From Mesorhizobium kowhaii (GTDB taxonomy: Bacteria > Pseudomonadota > Alphaproteobacteria > Rhizobiales > Rhizobiaceae): a stretch of DNA of 64,000 bases. The stretch covers positions 186,001 through 250,000 of the forward strand of contig NZ_MZXV01000040.1 of the NCBI RefSeq assembly GCF_003253745.1, written 5' to 3'. The notes beneath the pieces were generated by a model that saw only the letters and a list, made by a program, of their open reading frames with translations, was not told the origin of the DNA and made no database searches. The position numbers and the translations under genes were made by a program. Within the stretch, counting starts at the first letter, position 1, and each line of letters starts with the position of its first letter. Shown piece by piece: positions 15,689-22,939 of the stretch.

Positions 15689-16096
15689 ATGCAGTACGTC
15701 TACATCGTCGTTGTCGGCCTTCACGTCATGGCCGGTGTTTTCTGGGCAGGCACAACGATCACGCTGGCGCGCGATCCCGATATCCGGGCCGAGCGCTTCA
15801 TCCAACCGCAGATGGGCGCGGCCGGCATGGTTTTCCTGACCGGAGCGCTGCTCTGGTATTTCTTCCACGGCGCCTATTTCGGCTCGATGGAAATGGTGCT
15901 GGCGCTTGGCATCATGGCCGCTTTCGCCGCCGCGGGTGTGCTCGGCGCAATGGTCCGGGCGCCCAGCAGGCGGCTTGCCGGCGCGAATGCGGAAACCGAA
16001 ACGCAACTGCGCGCCAGAATGGCGACGGGCGAACGCATTGCCGCGTGGCTGCTGGTCGTTACCGTGCTGTGCATGGCCGTCGCCAGGATGGTCTGA
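15689..16096 (+). CDS. Small membrane protein under MarR control, unknown function
   Basis: A 135-residue protein with about four hydrophobic helices (YVYIVVVGLHVMAGVFWAG; GMVFLTGALLWYFF; VLALGIMAAFAAAGVLG; IAAWLLVVTVLCMAVA). The ATG at 15689 is preceded by AGAGGAG at good spacing; an ATG at 15656 would fall at the predicted transcription start and is unlikely. The shape resembles small integral-membrane proteins of the CopD/DUF2269 kind, but no motif fixes that. The promoter has an embedded dyad operator, so it is probably the main target of the divergent MarR regulator. Confidence 0.75.
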   Translation: MQYVYIVVVGLHVMAGVFWAGTTITLARDPDIRAERFIQPQMGAAGMVFLTGALLWYFFHGAYFGSMEMVLALGIMAAFAAAGVLGAMVRAPSRRLAGANAETETQLRARMATGERIAAWLLVVTVLCMAVARMV

Positions 16097-16150
16097 GACG
16101 CAGCAACTCGCAGAATCGTACGTTGTCTGGCGACAAGCCAATGACGTGCG

Positions 16151-16206
16151 GGCGCGCGGTCAGACCGACGTACACGGGCTCTCGTACGCAGGTCCGACCG
16201 CGCGCC
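16151..16206. repeat. Large hairpin between convergent genes
   Basis: 23-base arms GGCGCGCGGTCAGACCGACGTAC (16151-16173, quoted here in sense as GGCGCGCGGTC then 12 bases) and 16184-16206 pair at 20 of 23 positions around a 10-base loop. It lies in the 132-bp gap between the convergent small membrane-protein and flavin-oxidoreductase genes and may act as a terminator, though no T run follows. Confidence 0.6.
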
Positions 16207-16228
16207 ACCAATTTCGCGACGATGATTT

Positions 16229-18274
16229 TCAGATCCGCAGACCGAACCTGATGCCGTCATAGATGGCGGCGTGGATGTTGCGCGAGGCGACCGCGTCGCC
16301 GATGCGGAACAACACGAAGCGCGCTTCTGGATTGCGTGCAGGAAAGATGTCGCCGCCGCTCACCAGCCGCTCGTAGTCCACCGCGCCGCCATTCTTCGAC
16401 AGCGGCTTCAGGGACAAATAGAGATCGTCGAGCGGCAGCGTGCCGTGCTCGACCACCACCTGGTCGACCCTGCGCTCGCCGCGCCAGCCGTCGGCGAAAT
16501 CTGAAGCCAGTTCCGCGACCAGCTGATTGCCTTCGCGCCGCACCGACCGCAGCCGCGTGTTGATGGTGATGGTGACGCCCTTTTCCTGGAAGGCGCGCAT
16601 GTAGGGCACGTGGTTCATGCCGCCCATTTCCGGGGCAAAGAAGCGCTCGGGCGAGACAAGTTCGAGTTTCGAGCCGGCATTGGCGATCAGTTCGGCCGCG
16701 CCCATGCCCTGATGGCCGCCATTGTCGTCAAAAAGCAGTACATTTTCCGCCGGCTTGACGCTGCCGGCCATGATGTCCCAGCTCGAAGTGACGAGATTGT
16801 CGCCCGCCGTCAGCGGCGGGTTCTGCGGCAGGCCGCCTGTGGCGACCACCACCACGTCAGGTGACAGCGCCAGAACGTCATCCTTCTCCGCCCAGGTGTC
16901 ATAGCGGATCTCGACGCCGAGCCGGTCGAGTTCGGCCAGGCGCCAGTCGACGATGCCGATCAATTCCTTGCGGCGCGGATTCTGTGTCGCCAGCCGAATT
17001 TGGCCGCCGGCCTGGCTCGACGCTTCGAGCACCGTCACCTTGTGGCCTCTCTCGGCTGCGACCCGTGCAACCTCCAGCCCGCCGGCGCCGGCGCCGACGA
17101 CGACGACGTTGCGCTTCGGTCCTTCGGTCCTAGCGATAATGTGCGGAATGTTGGCCTCGCGGCCGGTCGCCGCATTATGGATGCACAGCGCTTCGCCGCC
17201 TTCGTAGATGCGGTCGAGACAATAGGTGGCGCCGACGCAAGGGCGTATCTCATGCTCGCGGCCCTCCATCACCTTGCGGATGATGTGCGGATCGGCGATG
17301 TGGGCACGGGTCATGCCGACCATGTCGAGCTTGCCTGTGGCGATGGCGTGGCGCGCGGTGGCGACGTCGGAAATACGCGCCGCATGGAAGGTCGGGAATT
17401 TTGTCGCCGCCCTCACCTCGCCGGCGAAATCGAGATGCGGCGAAGAGCGCATGCCGGTCACCGGGATGACCCTGGTCAGCGCCGCATCGGTCTCGATCGA
17501 GCCGCGGATGATGTTGAGGAAATCGACCTTGCCGGAACCGGCCAGCCGCCTGGCGATCTCGACGCCCTCCTCTTTCGACAGGCCTTTCTCGAAATCCTCG
17601 TCGGCGACCATGCGGATGCCGACGACGAATTTCTCGCCGACCGCGGCGCGCACGGCATCGAGCACCATGTTGGTGAAGCGCAAGCGGTTGTCGAGCGAGC
17701 CGCCGAACTCATCGTCGCGCTGGTTGGTGGCCGGTGACCAGAAGCCGTCGATCAGATGGCCGTAAGCCTCGAATTCGATGCCGTCGAGGCCTGCGGCCTG
17801 GCAGCGCTGGGCGGCCGAGGCATAGTCGGCGACGATGCGCTCCATGTCCCAGTCCTCGATGGTCTTGGGGAAAGCGCGATGCGCCGGCTCGCGCACCGGC
17901 GAGGCCGAGAGCACCGGCAGCCAGTCTGCCTTGTTCCAGCCGGTGCGGCGGCCGAGATGGGTGATCTGGATCATCACCTTGCAGTCATGCTCGTGGCAGG
18001 CGTCCGCAAGCTCAGCCAGCCACGGCACGATCCTGTCGTCATAGACATGCAGATTGCCGAAGGCGGCCGGACTGTCGCGCGAGACGATGGCCGAACCGGC
18101 GGTCATGGTCAGTGCCATGCCGCCCTTGGCCTTTTCGGCATGGTAGAGGCGGTAGCGTTCTTTCGGCATGCCGTCTTCCGAATAGGCCGGCTCATGGCTG
18201 GTCGACATGACCCGGTTCTTCAGCGTCAGATGCTTGAGCTGATAGGGCTGGAGAAGCGGATCGTTGCTGGTCAT
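16229..18274 (-). CDS. FMN/FAD-dependent NADH:flavin oxidoreductase, N-methyl amine demethylase type
   Basis: A 681-residue protein built like trimethylamine dehydrogenase and 2,4-dienoyl-CoA reductase: an N-terminal FMN-binding TIM barrel (about 1-370) and a C-terminal FAD/NAD-type domain with VVGAGAGGLEVA at about 392-403. Among rhizobia the closest functional types are DgcA/StcD-like enzymes that demethylate dimethylglycine or N-methylproline; this assignment is from overall resemblance. The iron-sulfur cluster region reads CVGATYCLDRIYEGGEALC, giving Cys346, Cys352 and Cys364, one cysteine fewer than the standard four. No electron-transfer flavoprotein genes are near. Confidence 0.8.
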   Translation of the reverse strand: MTSNDPLLQPYQLKHLTLKNRVMSTSHEPAYSEDGMPKERYRLYHAEKAKGGMALTMTAGSAIVSRDSPAAFGNLHVYDDRIVPWLAELADACHEHDCKVMIQITHLGRRTGWNKADWLPVLSASPVREPAHRAFPKTIEDWDMERIVADYASAAQRCQAAGLDGIEFEAYGHLIDGFWSPATNQRDDEFGGSLDNRLRFTNMVLDAVRAAVGEKFVVGIRMVADEDFEKGLSKEEGVEIARRLAGSGKVDFLNIIRGSIETDAALTRVIPVTGMRSSPHLDFAGEVRAATKFPTFHAARISDVATARHAIATGKLDMVGMTRAHIADPHIIRKVMEGREHEIRPCVGATYCLDRIYEGGEALCIHNAATGREANIPHIIARTEGPKRNVVVVGAGAGGLEVARVAAERGHKVTVLEASSQAGGQIRLATQNPRRKELIGIVDWRLAELDRLGVEIRYDTWAEKDDVLALSPDVVVVATGGLPQNPPLTAGDNLVTSSWDIMAGSVKPAENVLLFDDNGGHQGMGAAELIANAGSKLELVSPERFFAPEMGGMNHVPYMRAFQEKGVTITINTRLRSVRREGNQLVAELASDFADGWRGERRVDQVVVEHGTLPLDDLYLSLKPLSKNGGAVDYERLVSGGDIFPARNPEARFVLFRIGDAVASRNIHAAIYDGIRFGLRI

Positions 18275-18300
18275 CGTCTTCCTGCTGTTTCAAATTGTGC

Positions 18301-18322
18301 TGAAGCAGCATGGGCTGCTTCA
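18301..18322. other. Short hairpin upstream of the flavin oxidoreductase gene
   Basis: Nine-base perfect stem TGAAGCAGC / GCTGCTTCA around ATGG, 26 bases upstream of the oxidoreductase start codon. It could be an operator or a structure in the 5' leader; no regulator gene is adjacent. Confidence 0.4.
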
Positions 18323-18327
18323 GATCT

Positions 18328-18436
18328 TATTTAATCATCGAATTCATCCGAAACCGCTGCGCACTTTTCGGTCCGATGCTCCTATTTAATCATCGGATTC
18401 ATCTGAAAACCGCTGCGCACTTTTCAGTCCGATGCT
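18328..18436. repeat. Two tandem copies of a 55-bp repeat upstream of queF
   Basis: TATTTAATCATCG starts at 18328 and again at 18383, a period of 55 bases. Each copy contains a CATCG...CGATG dyad around CCGCTGCGCACTTTTC, resembling a diverged version of the GCATGATC repeat family. The second copy ends about 30 bases before the queF start. Confidence 0.8.
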
Positions 18437-18467
18437 AATGAGCGGCAAAATCGAAGGAATGCTGCCC

Positions 18468-18929
18468 ATGACCGTCACCAAGAACCTCACCCAGCTCGGC
18501 GCACACGTCGAGACGCCACAGAGCCCCGATCAGGCGGTCCTGGAGACCGTGCCGTTCGCGCGCGGCGACGGCCCACCGGCCATCGTGCGCTTTACCTGCC
18601 CGGAATTCACCTCGCTGTGCCCGGTCACCGGCCAGCCGGATTTCGCCCATATCGTCATCGACTACGCACCCGATGCGTTGCTGGTGGAATCGAAGTCGCT
18701 GAAGCTGTTCATGACCTCGTTTCGCAACCACGGCGCCTTCCATGAAGAATGCACCGTCATGATCGGCCGCCGCATCGTGGCGGCGACCAAGCCGCTGTGG
18801 CTGCGCATCGGCGGCTACTGGTTTCCGCGCGGCGGCATTCCGATCGACGTCTTCTGGCAGACCGGCGCGCCGCCGGAAGGCACCTGGCTGCCCGACACCG
18901 GGGTGGCGCCCTATCGCGGGCGCGGCTGA
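18468..18929 (+). CDS. queF: NADPH-dependent 7-cyano-7-deazaguanine reductase
   Basis: A 153-residue single-domain (YkvM-type) QueF that reduces preQ0 to preQ1 in queuosine biosynthesis. The active-site cysteine is in FTSLCPVTGQPDFA, and the ESKSLKLFMTSFRNHGAFHE segment carries the family signature and substrate-binding residues. Of three in-frame ATG codons, 18468 has AAGGA at good spacing. It stands alone, with oppositely oriented genes on both sides, downstream of a tandem repeat. No preQ1 riboswitch fold was recognised before it. Confidence 0.95.
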   Translation: MTVTKNLTQLGAHVETPQSPDQAVLETVPFARGDGPPAIVRFTCPEFTSLCPVTGQPDFAHIVIDYAPDALLVESKSLKLFMTSFRNHGAFHEECTVMIGRRIVAATKPLWLRIGGYWFPRGGIPIDVFWQTGAPPEGTWLPDTGVAPYRGRG

Positions 18930-18958
18930 GCAAGCACGTCTGGACGATCGGGACTGCA

Positions 18959-20143
18959 TCAGTTGAGGGGCAGACGCCGGTAGCGGCCGGGCATGGCCGG
19001 GTCACTGAAATGGTGCATCGGGCCATGCTCGGCGAAGTGCTGGGACCAGCGTTTCATTGCGGCGGGGTCGAGCTCGACCCCCAACCCGTGGCCTTCCGGC
19101 ACACGCACCGTGTTGCCGGTCTGCCGGAACGGACCGTCCTTGATCACGTCGCCGATCTGCCAGGCAAACAGCGACTGCGACGCTTCGGTGATCCACTGCG
19201 TCGCCGCCACGACATGCAAATAGGCCGATGTCATGATGCCCAAATCATTCGAGTAGCACCAGAAGCCCTTGCCCATCGCTTCGCAGGCGGCGATGAATTT
19301 CAAGGTTTTCGATAGACCGCCGAGGGCGGCGAAATTGCAGACGAAGTAATCTGGAGCGCCGAGCGCTACTGCCCGCCTGAGATCCGGAGTGTGCGTGGAA
19401 AACGGAATGCGCGAGTGCTGGCGCAGCGCCGCCATCTCCTCGAAGGTGGCGACCGGATCCTCGTAGTTGCGGATGTTGAACGGCTCGATCTCGCGCAGCA
19501 CCCAGCGCGCCGTGGTCAGCGACCATTGCATGTTGGAATCGAGCTTGATCTGCGCCTTTTCACCCAGCGCTTCGCGCAGCATCCGCACGGTCCTGATTTC
19601 AAGCTGTGGATCGCCCATGATCAGCTTGCCCTCGAAGATCGTCGAACCATGCTCTTCCCGCATCTTCAGGCAGTAATCGACGATCGCTTCGGGCGTCATC
19701 TCGCCGCCCGCGCCATTCTGTGCCGCGCGAAAGGAGAAATATTCCGAAAACGGAATGTCCTTGCGCACCGCGCCGCCAAGCACCTTGTAGAGCGGCATGC
19801 CGAAGACCTTGCCCCTGATATCCCACAGCGCCAGTTCGACGGCGCCAAACGCCACCGAGGCGGCGTTCTCGCCAGTATTGGCGGTGATCTGCCACGGCGG
19901 CACGCAGCGCGCCTCGCAATCGGCAATGTCGAGCGGATCGGCACCAATCAGCGCCGGCGCGATCTCGGCTTTGATCACCTCGCCGAAGTGCCACCACGGG
20001 GCCTCGCCCAGTCCGACCACGCCTTGGTCGGTCTCGACCTCGATGATCGACTTCGAGGCGCCGCCATAGAGACCGGCCGTCCACCAGAACGGCGCGTCGA
20101 GCGGAACGTTGACGTGGGTGACACGGATATTGGTGATCTTCAT
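18959..20143 (-). CDS. Enolase-superfamily enzyme (mandelate racemase/muconate lactonizing family)
   Basis: A 394-residue protein with the N-terminal capping domain and C-terminal barrel of the enolase superfamily. Metal ligands Asp202 (KLDSN) and Glu228 (NYEDP) are clear. The next strand reads IPFSTHTPD, so the third ligand position may be His251 rather than Asp/Glu, and the second-strand KxK motif is reduced to EGK (Lys173). A SNDLGIMTSAYLHVVAA stretch recalls glucarate dehydratase-like members. The substrate is unknown. It is the last gene of an operon with a methyltransferase and two secreted proteins, pointing to catabolism of a methylated compound or sugar acid. Confidence 0.85.
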   Translation of the reverse strand: MKITNIRVTHVNVPLDAPFWWTAGLYGGASKSIIEVETDQGVVGLGEAPWWHFGEVIKAEIAPALIGADPLDIADCEARCVPPWQITANTGENAASVAFGAVELALWDIRGKVFGMPLYKVLGGAVRKDIPFSEYFSFRAAQNGAGGEMTPEAIVDYCLKMREEHGSTIFEGKLIMGDPQLEIRTVRMLREALGEKAQIKLDSNMQWSLTTARWVLREIEPFNIRNYEDPVATFEEMAALRQHSRIPFSTHTPDLRRAVALGAPDYFVCNFAALGGLSKTLKFIAACEAMGKGFWCYSNDLGIMTSAYLHVVAATQWITEASQSLFAWQIGDVIKDGPFRQTGNTVRVPEGHGLGVELDPAAMKRWSQHFAEHGPMHHFSDPAMPGRYRRLPLN

Positions 20144-20150
20144 TGGTTCC

Positions 20151-20759
20151 CTACTCGCACTGATATTGGCTGAGCGCCCATTCGCCGGTCACCGACAACA
20201 GGTCCGATATCTTCCAGTCGCCGTCGACCTTCCTGAACTTCCATTCCAGCCGGTGCGGATTGCCGGCGACGACGAAGGCGACAATGACCTTGGCCTGGTC
20301 GCCATTGATCGCTTCAAGCGTCTTCAGGCTCTTGTCGATCTCGGCCTTGTCATAGTCCGCATTGTCGAGCGCCATGTTGGGGTCGAGGCATTCGCCCTGT
20401 CCGGATTTGCGCAAGGCGTCGCTCTTGTCGAGAACGGTTTTCGCCGGATCGGTGAAATGGGTGCGCTGCGCCGGATCGAGTTCGAGCCCGACCTGATCGT
20501 AAAACGGCCGCACCACCGCTGTCGGCGATCCCGGCTGGATCGGCGCGGCGGGCTCGCTGGGCGGCCATGCAACTGGTGGCGTTGCGGGTTCCACCGCACC
20601 ACCGGGCGCATTTGCCGGCGGCGCACCGCTGTCGCCTGTCGCATTGTCAGTCGGAGCATTTGCCGGCGGCGCACCGAACAGCCCTTGCGCGGCAGCGGTG
20701 CTCAGACCCGCCGCCAGCAGGCACACAGTCGACAGTGCCAGGAACGGGCGACGGGCCAT
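20151..20759 (-). CDS. Secreted DUF3828-like protein with Pro/Ala-rich linker
   Basis: A 202-residue protein with a signal peptide ending near STAAAQG and a linker of about 55 residues rich in Pro and Ala, including two GAPPANAP repeats. The C-terminal domain has the pattern VVRPFYDQVGLELDPAQR...WKFRKVDGDWKISDLLS, an NTF2-like/DUF3828 shape. The ATG at 20759 gives the signal peptide directly; the longer open frame has no start support. It is a paralogue of the next gene upstream, 4 bases away. No enzymatic residues are recognisable; a binding or chaperone role in the periplasm is conjecture. Confidence 0.75.
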   Translation of the reverse strand: MARRPFLALSTVCLLAAGLSTAAAQGLFGAPPANAPTDNATGDSGAPPANAPGGAVEPATPPVAWPPSEPAAPIQPGSPTAVVRPFYDQVGLELDPAQRTHFTDPAKTVLDKSDALRKSGQGECLDPNMALDNADYDKAEIDKSLKTLEAINGDQAKVIVAFVVAGNPHRLEWKFRKVDGDWKISDLLSVTGEWALSQYQCE

Positions 20760-20763
20760 CGCA

Positions 20764-21243
20764 TCACTCCGGCGTCTGGCCGGCCAGGCATTCCAGTGCG
20801 CTGAGCTTCCAGTCGCTGGTCTTGGAGGCAATGTCCGATATCTTCCACTTGCCGTCGATCTTCTTGAGCGACCAGACCATGTCGCGTTTGGAACCATCGC
20901 CTTCCGAAAAAAGGCTGAAGGATGCTGTAACCTCGGCGTTGTCACCATCCAGCTTCTCGGCCAGTTTCAGCGTTTTCGAGACAGTCTTCTGATCGAAATC
21001 CTGCGCGTCCAGGCCAGGATCGAAATCGATGCAGGCGACCTCGTCCGGGTTCTTTTTCGTTGCCTGGTCGTTCAGGTTGAACAGGTTCGTCACCGGCTCG
21101 GTGAACCGATCCCGGTATTGCTCGTCGGCCTCGAATTTGACCGCCGGCACATAGAAGAACTTCACCGCGTCGGACGCTGGTCCGGCGAAGGTGGCTGAGG
21201 GCAAGGCTATCGAAAGGGCGGCAACGAGCACTGTCCGTCTCAT
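20764..21243 (-). CDS. Secreted DUF3828-like protein
   Basis: A 159-residue protein with a signal peptide (LSIALPSATFAGPAS) and one domain sharing with its neighbour the motifs VKFFYVPAV, an acidic CIDFDPGLDAQDFD segment and MVWSLKKIDGKWKISDIAS. The two look like a tandem duplication in which the second copy gained a Pro-rich linker. It lies 33 bases after the methyltransferase gene and 4 bases before its paralogue, so all are co-transcribed. Function unknown. Confidence 0.75.
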   Translation of the reverse strand: MRRTVLVAALSIALPSATFAGPASDAVKFFYVPAVKFEADEQYRDRFTEPVTNLFNLNDQATKKNPDEVACIDFDPGLDAQDFDQKTVSKTLKLAEKLDGDNAEVTASFSLFSEGDGSKRDMVWSLKKIDGKWKISDIASKTSDWKLSALECLAGQTPE

Positions 21244-21276
21244 GCAGAATCTCCGGCTTTTGATGGCTTGAAGCTA

Positions 21277-22845
21277 TCAATACCACGCATCCTGCATATC
21301 GGCTTTTTTGCGACTCATGAAGTCCTGCAACGCCTCGTCTATCCCCGGATCGAGCGGCGGCGCCTGATATTCGGCCAGAGCCTTTTTCCAGCGCCGGTTG
21401 GCGCGGATGGCGGCATCTTCCGATCCGGCAGCCTCCCATTTCTCATAGGGCTCGTTGTCGGCGATCTCGGAATCCCAGAATGCCGTTTCGTAATTGGCCA
21501 AGGTGTGGGCCGAACCGAAGAAATGGCTGCCTGGCCCGACTTCCCTGAAAGCGTCGAGCGCCAGCTGGTTGTCGTCGATCTTGACGCCATCGAGGTAGGT
21601 GTGCAACGCGCCGCAGAAGTCGGCGTCCATGACGAATTTTTCGTAGGACATCGACAACAGCCCGTCGAGGAAGCCGGCCGAATGCAGGATGAAGTTGGCG
21701 CCGCAGTGCACGGCCGCCAGCATCGACATGGTGCCTTCGTTCATGGCGTGTGCGTCGGGCAGCTTCGAGGTGGTGAAATTGCCGGAGCATCTGAGCGGCA
21801 GGTTCAGCCGCCGCGCCAGTTGCCCGATGACCATCGAGCCGATCGCTGGCTCGGGCGTGCCGAAGGTCGGCGATCCCGAACGCAGCGACATCGACGACAG
21901 GAAATTGCCGAAAATGACCGGCGCGCCCGGCCGTTCGAGCTGGGTCAGCGCGCAGCCGGCCATGGTTTCGGCGAGAGACTGGGCAATGGCGCCGGCATTG
22001 GTCACCGGCCCCATGGCGCCGCCGAGGATGAAGGGCACGATGACCGCCGCCTGGTTGGCGCGCGCATAGGCGCGCAGCGCCGTCGTCATCGTCGCGTCCC
22101 AGACCAGCGGCGAGTTGACGTTGACATTGCCGAGGATGACGCAGTTGCGGTCGACGAAGTCGCGGCCGAAGACGATGCGCGCCATGTCGATCGAATCCTC
22201 GGCGCGGCTCTCGGCCGTCACCGAGCCCATGAAGCCGCGATCGGAATATTTGATGTGGCTGTAGACCATGTCGAGATGGCGCTTGTTGACCGGCATGTCG
22301 ACCGGCTCGCAAATGGTGCCGCCGGAATGGTGCAGCCAGGGCGAGGACTGCGCCAGCTTCACGAAGTTGCGGAAATCCTCGATCGTGCCGTAGCGGCGGC
22401 CCTTGTCGATATCCATGACGAAGGGCGAGCCATAGGCCGGCGAGAAGACAACGCTCTTGCCGCCGATCTCGACCGAATTGGCCGGATTGCGCGCATGCTG
22501 GGTGAAGCTCGCCGGCGCGGTCTTGAGGATTTCGCGCAGCATGCCGGGTTCGAATTTGACCAGCACGCCATCGATCGAGGCCCCTGCCCGCTTCCAGTGC
22601 GCCAGGGCCACCGGGTCGTCACGGAATTCGATGCCGATCTCGGCCAAGATCCGGTCGGCGGTCGCCTCGATGCGCAGCAGGTTTTCTTCCGACAGGATGT
22701 CGTAGGTCGGGATGTTGCGAACGATGTAAGGCCGGCTGAGCCCCTCGGAGCCATGCGAACGCAGCTCACGTCGGGCGACGCGGCCACCGCCTCGTTCGCG
22801 GCGTTTGGCGGGTTCGATCGTCGTCTCGGCGGCCGGTGCGTTCAT
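21277..22845 (-). CDS. MttB-superfamily (trimethylamine methyltransferase family) protein, non-pyrrolysine
   Basis: A 522-residue protein of the MttB family, read without any in-frame amber codon, so it is not the pyrrolysine trimethylamine enzyme. Family regions include RPYIVRNIPTYDILSEENLLRIEATADRIL near residue 40, SPAYGSPFVMDIDKGRRYGTIEDF, and GNVNVNSPLVWDATMTTALRAYA. Such proteins demethylate quaternary amines such as glycine betaine, passing the methyl to a corrinoid protein; no corrinoid-protein gene is visible in the window. It leads a four-gene operon (methyltransferase, two secreted proteins, enolase-type enzyme) opposite a LysR gene. Confidence 0.88.
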   Translation of the reverse strand: MNAPAAETTIEPAKRRERGGGRVARRELRSHGSEGLSRPYIVRNIPTYDILSEENLLRIEATADRILAEIGIEFRDDPVALAHWKRAGASIDGVLVKFEPGMLREILKTAPASFTQHARNPANSVEIGGKSVVFSPAYGSPFVMDIDKGRRYGTIEDFRNFVKLAQSSPWLHHSGGTICEPVDMPVNKRHLDMVYSHIKYSDRGFMGSVTAESRAEDSIDMARIVFGRDFVDRNCVILGNVNVNSPLVWDATMTTALRAYARANQAAVIVPFILGGAMGPVTNAGAIAQSLAETMAGCALTQLERPGAPVIFGNFLSSMSLRSGSPTFGTPEPAIGSMVIGQLARRLNLPLRCSGNFTTSKLPDAHAMNEGTMSMLAAVHCGANFILHSAGFLDGLLSMSYEKFVMDADFCGALHTYLDGVKIDDNQLALDAFREVGPGSHFFGSAHTLANYETAFWDSEIADNEPYEKWEAAGSEDAAIRANRRWKKALAEYQAPPLDPGIDEALQDFMSRKKADMQDAWY

Positions 22846-22924
22846 GGCAACTCCATTCCACTCATTGAGACCAGACTAATTGGACAAAATGCTGATGTGA
22901 CGCTGGAAAATCCTGATCTCTTGT

Positions 22925-22939
22925 ATAAGCTGAGCTTAT
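22925..22939. promoter_or_regulatory. Palindrome overlapping the LysR start codon
   Basis: ATAAGCT-G-AGCTTAT is a perfect odd palindrome whose right end covers the ATG at 22938. It sits in the 92-bp divergent region between mttB and lysR and could serve autoregulation. Confidence 0.4.

Noticed and set aside
18275..18467. preQ1 riboswitch before queF
   Set aside because: No small pseudoknot-type aptamer pattern could be read; the region is explained by a tandem repeat.
21277..22845. Pyrrolysine-containing methyltransferase
   Set aside because: No in-frame amber codon occurs, so this MttB homologue is of the ordinary non-pyrrolysine kind.
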